Notes under the pieces: generated by a model
Seen by the model: only the letters and a program-made list of their open reading frames with translations
Databases searched by the model: none
Told to the model about the DNA's origin: nothing
Made by a program: the position numbers and the translations under genes
Virus record (IMG/VR): IMGVR_UViG_3300024255_001495
Span: 1 to 20,377 of that record
Reading direction: 5' to 3' (one strand)
Length of the DNA: 20,377 bases
Source of the DNA: a virus
Part shown: piece by piece, positions 1 to 6,400 of the stretch
How positions within the stretch are numbered: the stretch's first letter is position 1
Layout of the letters: the number at the start of each line of letters is the position of its first letter

Positions 1-33
1 TCCAGCAGCAATATAATTATTGACGTTAGCCAT
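1..33 (-). CDS. 5' end of a leftward gene, cut by the window edge
   Basis: Read leftward from an ATG at 33-31, the sequence gives eleven codons (MANVNNYIAAG) with no stop before the window edge. Eleven residues are too few to assign a function. The case that this is a real start rests on context. On the same strand a TAGAAT hexamer (plus-strand bases 63-58) lies exactly 24 nt before the ATG, which is the spacing seen before most other genes here. The gene is divergent from the packaging cluster to its right. Confidence 0.5.
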   Translation of the reverse strand, partial: MANVNNYIAAG

Positions 34-101
34 ATTACTTTCAAATAAGTTAACTACATTCTAACTTTGTAGAATAAGAAGAGATATAGCTAAAAGCGCA
101 G
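34..101. promoter_or_regulatory. Divergent promoter region with back-to-back TAGAAT boxes
   Basis: Two perfect inverted copies of a hexamer, ATTCTA at 58-63 and TAGAAT at 70-75, are separated by six bases. Read outward, each is a -10-like TAGAAT. The left one ends 24 nt before the leftward ATG at 33 and the right one ends 26 nt before the rightward ATG at 102. No -35-like sequence is evident in either direction. The two boxes are so close that simultaneous polymerase binding is unlikely, so the divergent genes may compete. No start site has been measured. Confidence 0.5.
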
Positions 102-914
102 ATGGCAACGAATACAGGCTTATTTAATTTTCAGTCCATCATGAACCAATTCTATAATTGGAGTCCTGATGCAGACGATACTGCGGGTCAAGCACTGAAG
201 AATACTTTCTTGGCAGATAATGTTCAGACCGTGCTGAACAACCAGATGGCAAAGGATTTGGCATACACCAATGCTGAGATTGCGACTGGTCAAATGACTG
301 ATGCTGCAAAGCTTGAGTTAGCAAACACTTCCATAATCATGGGAGATGAGTTTAAATACGGCATGGGGAAGATGGGTGCTGAATTTGATTATCAATCTAA
401 GTTTGCTGTCGATGAAGCAAACCGTGGACTTAACGCTGCAGCACAAGCGGGTGATATCCAACAAGGTCAGACTAAGTTAGAAGGTGACCAGAACAGACTA
501 AATATTGCAACACAGGGTAGAGAAGAGCTCAAGCAGATTAATGCAACTGGTGATGAAGCGGTTCGTCAGGTAAATACTCAAGGCAATGTAGATATCAATA
601 AGATTGGTGCACAAGGTCAAGTCGATAAAGATAAGATCAATACACAAGGAAATGTAGACTTAAGCAAAATTGGAGCTCAGGGTGACCAAGATGTCCGTAA
701 GATTGATGCTCAAGGTTATATGGAACAAGCACTGACTAAAGTAAAAGGTTCAGAAGACCGTAAAACAATCATCGGTCAAGGTGACCAAGATGTTCGTAAG
801 ATAGGAGCAACAGGTAGTGAGGAACGTAAGAACATGATGCAACAAACAACGGAAGAAGGTAAAACAGCTGCAAGGCAGAGTAAGTATGCACGTGGCTTAG
901 CAGGAATGTTCTAA
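102..914 (+). CDS. Coiled-coil protein with ten 11-residue repeats, probable virion component
   Basis: This 270-residue protein has no family I can name. Residues 1-134 are polar, with few Pro and many Ala, Gln, Asn and Asp. Residues 135-244 are ten consecutive 11-residue repeats close to I-x-x-Q-G-x-x-D-x-x-K, for example IGAQGDQDVRK at 190-200 and IIGQGDQDVRK at 223-233. An 11-residue period suits a straight or slightly right-handed helical coiled coil. The C-terminus is basic (KTAARQSKYARG). The gene opens the packaging operon after a TAGAAT box and overlaps the next gene by TAATG. A fibrous tail, neck or internal virion role is inferred. ATG 102 is chosen because it fits the promoter spacing. 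Confidence 0.7.
   Translation: MATNTGLFNFQSIMNQFYNWSPDADDTAGQALKNTFLADNVQTVLNNQMAKDLAYTNAEIATGQMTDAAKLELANTSIIMGDEFKYGMGKMGAEFDYQSKFAVDEANRGLNAAAQAGDIQQGQTKLEGDQNRLNIATQGREELKQINATGDEAVRQVNTQGNVDINKIGAQGQVDKDKINTQGNVDLSKIGAQGDQDVRKIDAQGYMEQALTKVKGSEDRKTIIGQGDQDVRKIGATGSEERKNMMQQTTEEGKTAARQSKYARGLAGMF
504..833 (+). repeat. Ten tandem 33-bp (11-codon) hendecad repeats
   Basis: The codons for residues 135-244 of the 102-914 protein form ten uninterrupted 11-codon units with no insertion between them. Two units, near 682 and 780, are almost identical at DNA level (both contain ggtgaccaagatgt), which points to duplication within the gene. Others have diverged but keep the I/V-x-x-Q-G-x-x-D pattern. 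Confidence 0.8.
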
Positions 915-1450
915 TGACTACTTCGACTGCAAAAGGTTCAAAGGTCTACCTAACGTATGTAGACCAATGGCTGGATACACTTCCAGCATCAGAGAGCGAA
1001 GAGTTCAAAGAGTTTGCTGAATACACTCCATCAATTATTGAAATTTGGGTATACGCAGGCATACTTGGATATCCAGGCACATTCAATGACCTATCTAGGT
1101 GGGTCAAAATGAAGTATAAGAAACTGAACAGGCGTGAAATCCTTAACAGTGAGATTGCTGCACTACACAGTGATATTCAAGAGTTGCGCATGGCAGTGAC
1201 ATCCGGTGAAATCAAAGGTGACAACGGTGCTGCGCGCCTAGCGGCGCTAGAGAAAGAGCTCAGGTCACACATCGAAGTCAGTGAGCGTATCAATCGTTCT
1301 ACCGATAAGCGTGGATTAATCCTTGCTGGTGCTGACCGTGTGATGCGTGAACTAACAAACATCTTTAAAGATGACCCCCAGTTTGCAGAACCCATCGATA
1401 ATGCAATGAATGCTGTATGGGCAAAAGTCTATAGCGAGGTAAGCAACTAA
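914..1450 (+). CDS. Candidate terminase small subunit
   Basis: This is a 178-residue, largely helical protein. Residues about 40-70 (IIEIWVYAGILGYPGTFNDL and following) could hold a DNA-binding helical domain. Residues about 74-125 are a charged heptad-like stretch (NSEIAALHSDIQELR, ALEKELRSHIEVSERIN) suited to oligomerisation. A DNA-binding N-terminus followed by a coiled coil, in a gene close upstream of the large terminase, is the usual plan of small terminase subunits, which recognise the packaging site as a ring. The family is very divergent, so position carries much of the argument. Its ATG overlaps the previous stop (TAATG), with an SD-like AGGA at 902-905. Another packaging-associated protein is possible. 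Confidence 0.5.
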   Translation: MTTSTAKGSKVYLTYVDQWLDTLPASESEEFKEFAEYTPSIIEIWVYAGILGYPGTFNDLSRWVKMKYKKLNRREILNSEIAALHSDIQELRMAVTSGEIKGDNGAARLAALEKELRSHIEVSERINRSTDKRGLILAGADRVMRELTNIFKDDPQFAEPIDNAMNAVWAKVYSEVSN

Positions 1451-1737
1451 TGATGATACCTGAAATACCAGAATTACCAGAGATTAGGGAGCACAGTACA
1501 CGTGCCATACGTCTACGTGGAACTATTCAAGCGCCTCTGCCTGGAATGCAAAGAGTAGACTTATCTGACTACTATGCCGTTGACCCACGTATTGAGGAAA
1601 GACGTAGGTTTCAAGAAGCAATAAGGATTGCCTATGAAATTACACGTAGACAGAATAGAATTCAAGCTGCTCGTGCATCTTATGCTGACCGAATGTTGCA
1701 GTATCAGGCGGAACGCAGACGTGGGTGGTGGCGTTAG
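1450..1737 (+). CDS. Small basic protein of unknown function, packaging operon
   Basis: This 95-residue protein is not recognised. It starts with a proline/glutamate-rich segment (MMIPEIPELPEIREH) and becomes strongly basic, with a predicted helix rich in Arg (RRRFQEAIRIAYEITRRQNR) and the C-terminus AERRRGWWR. It overlaps the previous stop by TAATG, and a GAGG lies ten bases upstream, so translational coupling is likely. Its place between the candidate small terminase and the large terminase suggests a DNA-packaging or head-assembly accessory role. That is inference from position and charge only. Confidence 0.65.
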   Translation: MMIPEIPELPEIREHSTRAIRLRGTIQAPLPGMQRVDLSDYYAVDPRIEERRRFQEAIRIAYEITRRQNRIQAARASYADRMLQYQAERRRGWWR

Positions 1738-1740
1738 ACT
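1735..1740 (+). promoter_or_regulatory. -10-like TAGACT box for the large terminase
   Basis: TAGACT ends 22 nt before the ATG at 1763. The same hexamer precedes the portal gene (6371-6376, 24 nt). It begins with the TAG stop of the upstream gene, so part of the match is forced by the stop codon. No -35 box is visible. Confidence 0.35.
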
Positions 1741-1762
1741 GTAAACACTATTAGATGTTTAT

Positions 1763-3301
1763 ATGGCAGTCCCAAGTGTTGCTTTAGCTTATAGAAGAAC
1801 GGCATTAATGAATGCCACTAAAGTAACAGTAAAACCACCATCACCTGAAGTATTAAAAGCAAGAGATAACTTTCAAGATTTCTGCGTATTAATGGGTAAG
1901 AAGCCAGCCAACCATATGTTGGAATGGCACGCCGAGCTATGCACAGGTGTTGATAGTGAATGTCTACTGGGAATTGGTGGACCTAATACAGCAATCCTTG
2001 CCCCACGGGGTTCAGCTAAATCAACAGTCCTTGGATTGTTTGCAGCATGGATGATTGGTAGACATACAGCTGCCAAGCAAATGCTACGAATACTGTATAT
2101 CGCCTATATGGTTGACATCAGTAGAGCTAAAAGTGCAACTATCAAAGGTATTTTAATAAGTAATAAATACCGTGAAATCTTTCCGATGGTGAGATTATCA
2201 AAAATTAAACGTTCAGATGAATACTGGAGTATTGACTATGACTTTGCAGGAATTGATACAGCAGGTGAAGAGGCGTTTACCATTGCGTGTGGAGGTCTCA
2301 AAGGAGCCATTACTTCAAAACGGTCACAATTGGTGCTTATCGATGACCCTATTAAATCCGCTGCGTCCATTAACAACCCAGACATTAGAAGGGAGATGGA
2401 GCAAACGTGGTCCAATGTCATTGCACCTACTATGTTCCAAGGAGCACGAGCTATATGTTTGGGAACTAGATTCCACTTTGACGATATCCATGCAACACTT
2501 TTTGTTCCCAAAAACAACTGGAAACAAATTATCCAGAAAGCTGTCATAACAGACGCAGAAGGTAGACAACGTTCGTATTGGCCAGAGTTCTGGTCTATGA
2601 AATACTTAAACGAACGCAAGATGGAGAACCGTGTTGCATTCGCATACCAGTATCTCAATACAGCAGTTCAATCAAGTGACGTTGGTATCTCACCAGACCT
2701 AATTGTCAAAGGCGAAGTCCCAGAAGATTATGACTGCCTAGGCGTCGGCATTGACCTTAGTGCTGGACTGAACGAAAAGAACGACTGGACTGTCTTCACG
2801 TTAGGTGGAATTAAGGACGGAAAGATATTCCTGATTGACCAGCGTAGGGTCAAGAGTATGGGAAACCTAGAGAAGATGGATACGCTGTGCGAAATGTTAG
2901 CTGACTGGAATGTGGTGCTTGAAAACGATGAGGGTCAATACTTCCCAACGATGTCACCGTGCATGATATGGCCAGAAGCCGTTGCCTACCAGTCATCATT
3001 TGAAGGCGACTTCAAACGTGTGATGTTTGAGCAACGTGCTCTGTATAACCTGAGCTGCTCACCAGTCAAAGGGTTTAAAGGTGACAAGCTTGCAAGACTA
3101 CGTGGAGTGCTTGGCCTGTATGAACACCGTAAGGTTGTATGGAACAAGTGGCGTAAGTGGAACATCCTTGAGGATGAACTCATCAACTTCGGACATTCGC
3201 CACATGATGACGCAGTGGACTCAATGGTGCTGACGATGGGCGGACTACTTAGACGTGGGGCTCTGCATTTGGAATATAACGAGAGTGCAATGGAGCTTTA
3301 A
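1763..3301 (+). CDS. terL: Terminase large subunit (ATPase and nuclease)
   Basis: This is the packaging motor that pumps DNA through the portal into the procapsid and cuts the concatemer. At 512 residues it is of normal length for the family. Residues 80-88 (APRGSAKST) are the Walker A loop. Residues 189-196 (QLVLIDDP) are Walker B with acidic D194-D195. Residues 231-243 (ICLGTRFHFDDIH) match the coupling motif. The C-terminal RNase H-like nuclease shows D331 in GVGIDLSAG, a candidate E405 in WPEA, and D482/D483/D486 in HDDAVDS. Both halves look intact. The gene sits downstream of the candidate small subunit and has its own TAGACT box. No frameshift or intron is seen, and ATG 1763 is the first start in the open frame after that box. 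Confidence 0.93.
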   Translation: MAVPSVALAYRRTALMNATKVTVKPPSPEVLKARDNFQDFCVLMGKKPANHMLEWHAELCTGVDSECLLGIGGPNTAILAPRGSAKSTVLGLFAAWMIGRHTAAKQMLRILYIAYMVDISRAKSATIKGILISNKYREIFPMVRLSKIKRSDEYWSIDYDFAGIDTAGEEAFTIACGGLKGAITSKRSQLVLIDDPIKSAASINNPDIRREMEQTWSNVIAPTMFQGARAICLGTRFHFDDIHATLFVPKNNWKQIIQKAVITDAEGRQRSYWPEFWSMKYLNERKMENRVAFAYQYLNTAVQSSDVGISPDLIVKGEVPEDYDCLGVGIDLSAGLNEKNDWTVFTLGGIKDGKIFLIDQRRVKSMGNLEKMDTLCEMLADWNVVLENDEGQYFPTMSPCMIWPEAVAYQSSFEGDFKRVMFEQRALYNLSCSPVKGFKGDKLARLRGVLGLYEHRKVVWNKWRKWNILEDELINFGHSPHDDAVDSMVLTMGGLLRRGALHLEYNESAMEL

Positions 3302-3305
3302 TTTG

Positions 3306-3317
3306 TATAATTAAAAT
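3306..3317 (+). promoter_or_regulatory. Two overlapping -10-like boxes before the module-protein operon
   Basis: TATAAT at 3306-3311, a perfect consensus -10, is followed directly by TAAAAT at 3312-3317. They end 35 and 29 nt before the ATG at 3347. This is the one unit whose box lies further from its start than the 22-26 nt seen elsewhere. No -35 box is evident. Confidence 0.45.
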
Positions 3318-3346
3318 ACTGAGAGTCTATAAGTGTAGTTAGTGTT

Positions 3347-4924
3347 ATGGGTTGGTATCAACGTGAACAAGAGAGTAATGCACGAATAGCACGTGAAAAA
3401 CAAGAGCAAGCTGCTGCTCAAGCTAAGAAAGACCAGCAAGCTGCTGCACGTGACCAATTAGTTGGTAGCTGGCAAGATTTATATAACACTGGTGGTGACC
3501 AAGCAGTAGCAGACAATATTATTACCAACTATTCAGCTGAAGGTAGTTCTTATACAGCACAAGACTTAGCAGATGCTAAAGCAGTTAAAGAAGGTAAAAC
3601 CTTTCAAGAAGTAAGCTCAGCTAAAACTGACGCAGCCTACAAACGATACAACCAACTCTTTGGTAGCAACAGAACAAGATATGGGCCTCAAGGACAACTT
3701 GTTACTCAAATAATTACATGGGATGATTGGAGTAAGAACATACAAAAGTATGATAACTTCAGCGGATACGTAGACCCACAAATTCAAATTGACAAAGATA
3801 AAGCAGCTGCTGATAAGGCGGCAGCAGATAAAGCGGCAGCAGATAAAGCAGCAGCAGATAAGGCGGCAGCAGATAAAGCAGCAGCAGATGCAGCAGCCAA
3901 ACGTCAGGCTGACCTTGATGCAGCTCAAAGGCAAAAGGATGCAGCAGCTCAGGCTGCACTAAACAAGGAGCCAGCTCCTACTCCTCAAGCTCCGGTTAAA
4001 AAAGAAACACCAATAGAAGAAGCTAAAGGCCGAGCCGAAGAATATACAAACACAACGACTAAAGAGGGTAATACAATCACCAACAACATTACTCAGAATG
4101 TTGGAAACAAGGGAGATATGAAAACTGACATTGGGGATGATAATACAATTACAAACTCAGAAATTGGTAATGACAGCAGTGAGAATACTGGTAACATAAA
4201 TGTATCAAATCAACAAATAAATAAAGATACTCAAGAGTCACAGCAGAACAAAGCACGAGAAGAAGCAAAAGAGAGAGCAAAAGAATATAAGAATAAAAGC
4301 GACAAGAATACAAATACAGTGACTAATAACATTGAACAGAACGTTGGTAACAAAGGGGATATGACAACGGAGATTGGGAATGAAAATACAATTACTAACT
4401 CACAAATTGGTAATGACAAGAGTGAAAACAATGGCAACATAAATGTTAACAACCTGCAACAACAAGAGGAAACAAAAGCATTTAGGTCAGATTTGCTAAA
4501 TAGATTAGGCTCGTTAGAAGCGCAAGAAACTCAAAGAGCTGCCGATAAAAAAGCTGCAGCAGATAGAGCAAAGGCAGAACAGGCAACAGCAGCTGAAGCT
4601 CGGGCACAGCAAGAAGCTGCAGCTAAAGCTCAGGCACAGCAAGCAGCAGCCGATAAAAAGAAAAAGGACAAAGATGATTATGTATGGGGCTTAGTAGATA
4701 AAAGAGCTGACGCTTATAGGGCCAACGCAGATTACAGAGTAAGTAACGGAAACACCACAATTAATAATTCATATAGAGTAAATAATGATTTTCTACAAAA
4801 TACAGGAAACAAAGGCAACATGACTACAAGCTTCGGCAATAACAATAAGCTGAACAATGTTAGAGCTGGAAATGACTACAGCATCAACTTAGGGAATATC
4901 AACAGTTCAAACTACTCAATGTAG
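3347..4924 (+). CDS. Low-complexity protein with three helix-beta modules, probable virion appendage
   Basis: This 525-residue protein belongs to no family I recognise. Residues 1-40 are a charged Ala/Gln-rich helix. Residues 41-148 look globular (aromatics, WDDWSK). Residues 151-180 are six DKAAA pentapeptides, with further Ala/Lys/Gln helices to about 205. Modules follow at 224-286, 305-367 and 448-520. Each begins with a short helix (such as EEAKERAKEY) and continues with an Asn/Gly-rich stretch with the core QNVGNKGDM and IGND. A second Ala/Gln-rich coiled-coil region lies at 395-440. The modules recur once in each of the next two genes. Helical stalks alternating with Gly/Asn beta repeats suggest a fibre or decoration. 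The position between terminase and portal fits a structural role, but this is inference. Confidence 0.7.
   Translation: MGWYQREQESNARIAREKQEQAAAQAKKDQQAAARDQLVGSWQDLYNTGGDQAVADNIITNYSAEGSSYTAQDLADAKAVKEGKTFQEVSSAKTDAAYKRYNQLFGSNRTRYGPQGQLVTQIITWDDWSKNIQKYDNFSGYVDPQIQIDKDKAAADKAAADKAAADKAAADKAAADKAAADAAAKRQADLDAAQRQKDAAAQAALNKEPAPTPQAPVKKETPIEEAKGRAEEYTNTTTKEGNTITNNITQNVGNKGDMKTDIGDDNTITNSEIGNDSSENTGNINVSNQQINKDTQESQQNKAREEAKERAKEYKNKSDKNTNTVTNNIEQNVGNKGDMTTEIGNENTITNSQIGNDKSENNGNINVNNLQQQEETKAFRSDLLNRLGSLEAQETQRAADKKAAADRAKAEQATAAEARAQQEAAAKAQAQQAAADKKKKDKDDYVWGLVDKRADAYRANADYRVSNGNTTINNSYRVNNDFLQNTGNKGNMTTSFGNNNKLNNVRAGNDYSINLGNINSSNYSM
3797..3886 (+). repeat. Six tandem 15-bp repeats encoding DKAAA
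   Basis: Six consecutive 15-bp units of the form gataargcrgcwgcw encode DKAAA six times, followed by a degenerate DAAAK unit. The units differ only at third codon positions, typical of a young tandem array. They encode a continuous charged alanine helix. Slippage here could change the length of the helix in steps of five residues without breaking the frame. Confidence 0.85.
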
Positions 4925-4944
4925 GACTAGTAATTAATATTTGC

Positions 4945-4950
4945 TAAAAT
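4945..4950 (+). promoter_or_regulatory. -10-like TAAAAT box
   Basis: TAAAAT, preceded by TTGC, ends 26 nt before the ATG at 4977. The gap between the two genes is 52 bp. No -35 box and no convincing SD are seen. Confidence 0.45.
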
Positions 4951-4976
4951 CAGGAAAGATAACGCATTAGGCACAA

Positions 4977-5582
4977 ATGGGATTAAATACTGGAGCTGTA
5001 GGAGCCGATAGAGGCAAACCCGGAGAAGGTTCCGTAGATTATTATGGCCATGCTGATTACGAAAGAGACAAGCGTGCAGGCATCAGTGATGCAGATCTGC
5101 TAGCTAAAATCAATGCTGACCCAAGCAAAATGGGCAACGGCGGTGTAGGTGGAGATTTATATAGACAAATTCAAGCAGGCGCTAAGTCAGGTGGCGGCGG
5201 AGGTGGCGGTGGCGGTGGCGGTGGCTACTCAGGTGGAAGTGTAGGTGCTGGTGCTGGTTCATATAGGCCACCAGCTGTGAACTTCAACCCAGGCGGAATC
5301 GACATGGGTGGTGGCATGGGTGATAGTGGACCAGTATGGGATAACGATGATTTTATCCGTGGCCTAGCAAAAGAACGAGCTGAATCATTTACTGAAAGTG
5401 GCAGCACTAGCCAAAGCAACAGCATTACCAATAACATTGAACAGAACGTTGGCAATAAAGGCGACATGACAACAACTATTGGAGACGGCAATACAATTAA
5501 TAATTCTTCAATTGGTAACGATTACAGCTTAAACATGGGCAGCATTAACGTTGCCAATAGTCAAAGAAATCTTGCCTTATAG
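4977..5582 (+). CDS. Glycine-rich protein with one C-terminal helix-beta module
   Basis: This is a 201-residue protein in three parts. Residues 1-70 look like a small helical domain (HADYERDKRAGISDADLLAK, then DLYRQIQAGA). Residues 71-119 are flexible, with an uninterrupted run of twelve glycines (72-83) and further Gly/Pro-rich sequence. Residues 126-192 are one copy of the module shared with both neighbouring genes (GLAKERAESF, QNVGNKGDM, IGNDYS, SINV). The arrangement reads as a docking domain, a flexible linker and a shared beta module. It has its own TAAAAT box, and the next gene follows after nine bases, so the two are probably co-transcribed. Function unknown; a virion surface or neck part is my inference. 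Confidence 0.7.
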   Translation: MGLNTGAVGADRGKPGEGSVDYYGHADYERDKRAGISDADLLAKINADPSKMGNGGVGGDLYRQIQAGAKSGGGGGGGGGGGGYSGGSVGAGAGSYRPPAVNFNPGGIDMGGGMGDSGPVWDNDDFIRGLAKERAESFTESGSTSQSNSITNNIEQNVGNKGDMTTTIGDGNTINNSSIGNDYSLNMGSINVANSQRNLAL

Positions 5583-5591
5583 AGAAAACAA

Positions 5592-6356
5592 ATGAGCAAC
5601 TACGGACTCGACTTAAATAAAATTAAAAAGAAATTTAAGCAGTATCAGCAACCTGAATCACCTCAGATGTTTGCAGGGGGTAATCCTAATTTTGATGAGA
5701 AGAGTGGAACAGATAAAAAGAAGCCTAAAGGTAAAGTCACTAACTTTCCTGCTGATGCTGTAACAAATGAGCGTCCTCCAGCAGGTTCTTACAAAAAATC
5801 AGCGCAGCAGTTCAAAACAGACTATGCGAATGATTTAACAAGATACATGAACAAAAAGGGTGATACAACGACCAATACAACCAGTACTGAAACCAATAAC
5901 ATTGGCCAAAATGCTGGCAACAAAGAAGATATGACAACTAATATCGGTGACTATAACGACATTAAATACTCTAATATTGGCAATGATTACAGTGTCAATA
6001 TTGCTGGTATTGGTGATGGCTTCAGCAATATGCAAGGTGCTGCTGCTTATACAGCACTAAACAATAATCAGCATGCAAGGTCAAGTAGTGAAACCAATGG
6101 AATAAAACGTGCTGCTCAAGCATCTGAACAGGCAACAGGCTTGGTTGGAGCTAAAGACCGTGCAGCGAATTTGTATAACAGCCTTGGTTATTCACAGAAC
6201 TACTGGCGACAGAAAGCTGATGCACAGCAGAACTTCTACTTAGGTGATATTTTCGCACAGAAGGCACCTGATTTCCAGATGCCTGAATCACCTTCAGACC
6301 CAATGGATAATGATACAACGAAGGACTCAGTGAAAAAGTTCGAAGATAGTCTGTAA
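5592..6356 (+). CDS. Unknown protein with one divergent central helix-beta module
   Basis: This 254-residue protein starts with a lysine-rich segment (IKKKFKQYQQ). Residues 75-140 carry the most divergent copy of the shared module: helix (QFKTDYANDLTRYM), TNNIGQNAGNKEDM, TNIGDYND, then NIGNDYSVNI. Unlike its neighbours, which end on a module, it continues for over 100 residues that look helical (AAQASEQATGLVGAKDRAAN, then NYWRQKADAQQNF) and finishes in an acidic tail. No SD is obvious, and it lies nine bases after the previous gene with no TANAAT box of its own. The gene order up to the portal suggests a structural role. No known family is recognised. Confidence 0.7.
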   Translation: MSNYGLDLNKIKKKFKQYQQPESPQMFAGGNPNFDEKSGTDKKKPKGKVTNFPADAVTNERPPAGSYKKSAQQFKTDYANDLTRYMNKKGDTTTNTTSTETNNIGQNAGNKEDMTTNIGDYNDIKYSNIGNDYSVNIAGIGDGFSNMQGAAAYTALNNNQHARSSSETNGIKRAAQASEQATGLVGAKDRAANLYNSLGYSQNYWRQKADAQQNFYLGDIFAQKAPDFQMPESPSDPMDNDTTKDSVKKFEDSL

Positions 6357-6370
6357 TAATTATCACTCGC

Positions 6371-6376
6371 TAGACT
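6371..6376 (+). promoter_or_regulatory. -10-like TAGACT box for the portal gene
   Basis: TAGACT, preceded by TCGC, ends 24 nt before the portal ATG at 6401. It repeats the hexamer found before the large terminase. Here it is not part of a stop codon, since the upstream gene ends at 6356. Confidence 0.4.
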
Positions 6377-6400
6377 AAATAAAGATATGAAGAAATAGAA

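Larger units (their letters stand above)
4016..6011 (+). repeat. Five copies of a 63-73-residue helix plus beta-repeat module across three genes
   Basis: Copies lie at 4016-4204, 4259-4447 and 4688-4906 (gene 3347-4924), 5352-5552 (gene 4977-5582) and 5814-6011 (gene 5592-6356). Each has an amphipathic helix with a KxRAxxY/F-type core in the first four copies, a variable linker, then TNNIxQNxGNKGDM, TxIGxxNxI, xIGND and usually GxINV. Within the beta part, [VI]-G-[ND] recurs about every 10-11 residues, as expected for solenoid rungs. Copies at 4325-4347 and 5430-5452 share 23 identical bases, so at least one duplication between genes is recent. Confidence 0.8.

Noticed and set aside
2236-2658. 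140-codon minus-strand open frame inside the large terminase
   Set aside because: It is opposite the conserved Walker B and coupling motifs and does not read like a protein of any kind.
4977-5582. Cell-surface or secreted host-type glycine-rich protein
   Set aside because: No signal peptide or anchor is present, and the shared module ties it to its phage neighbours.
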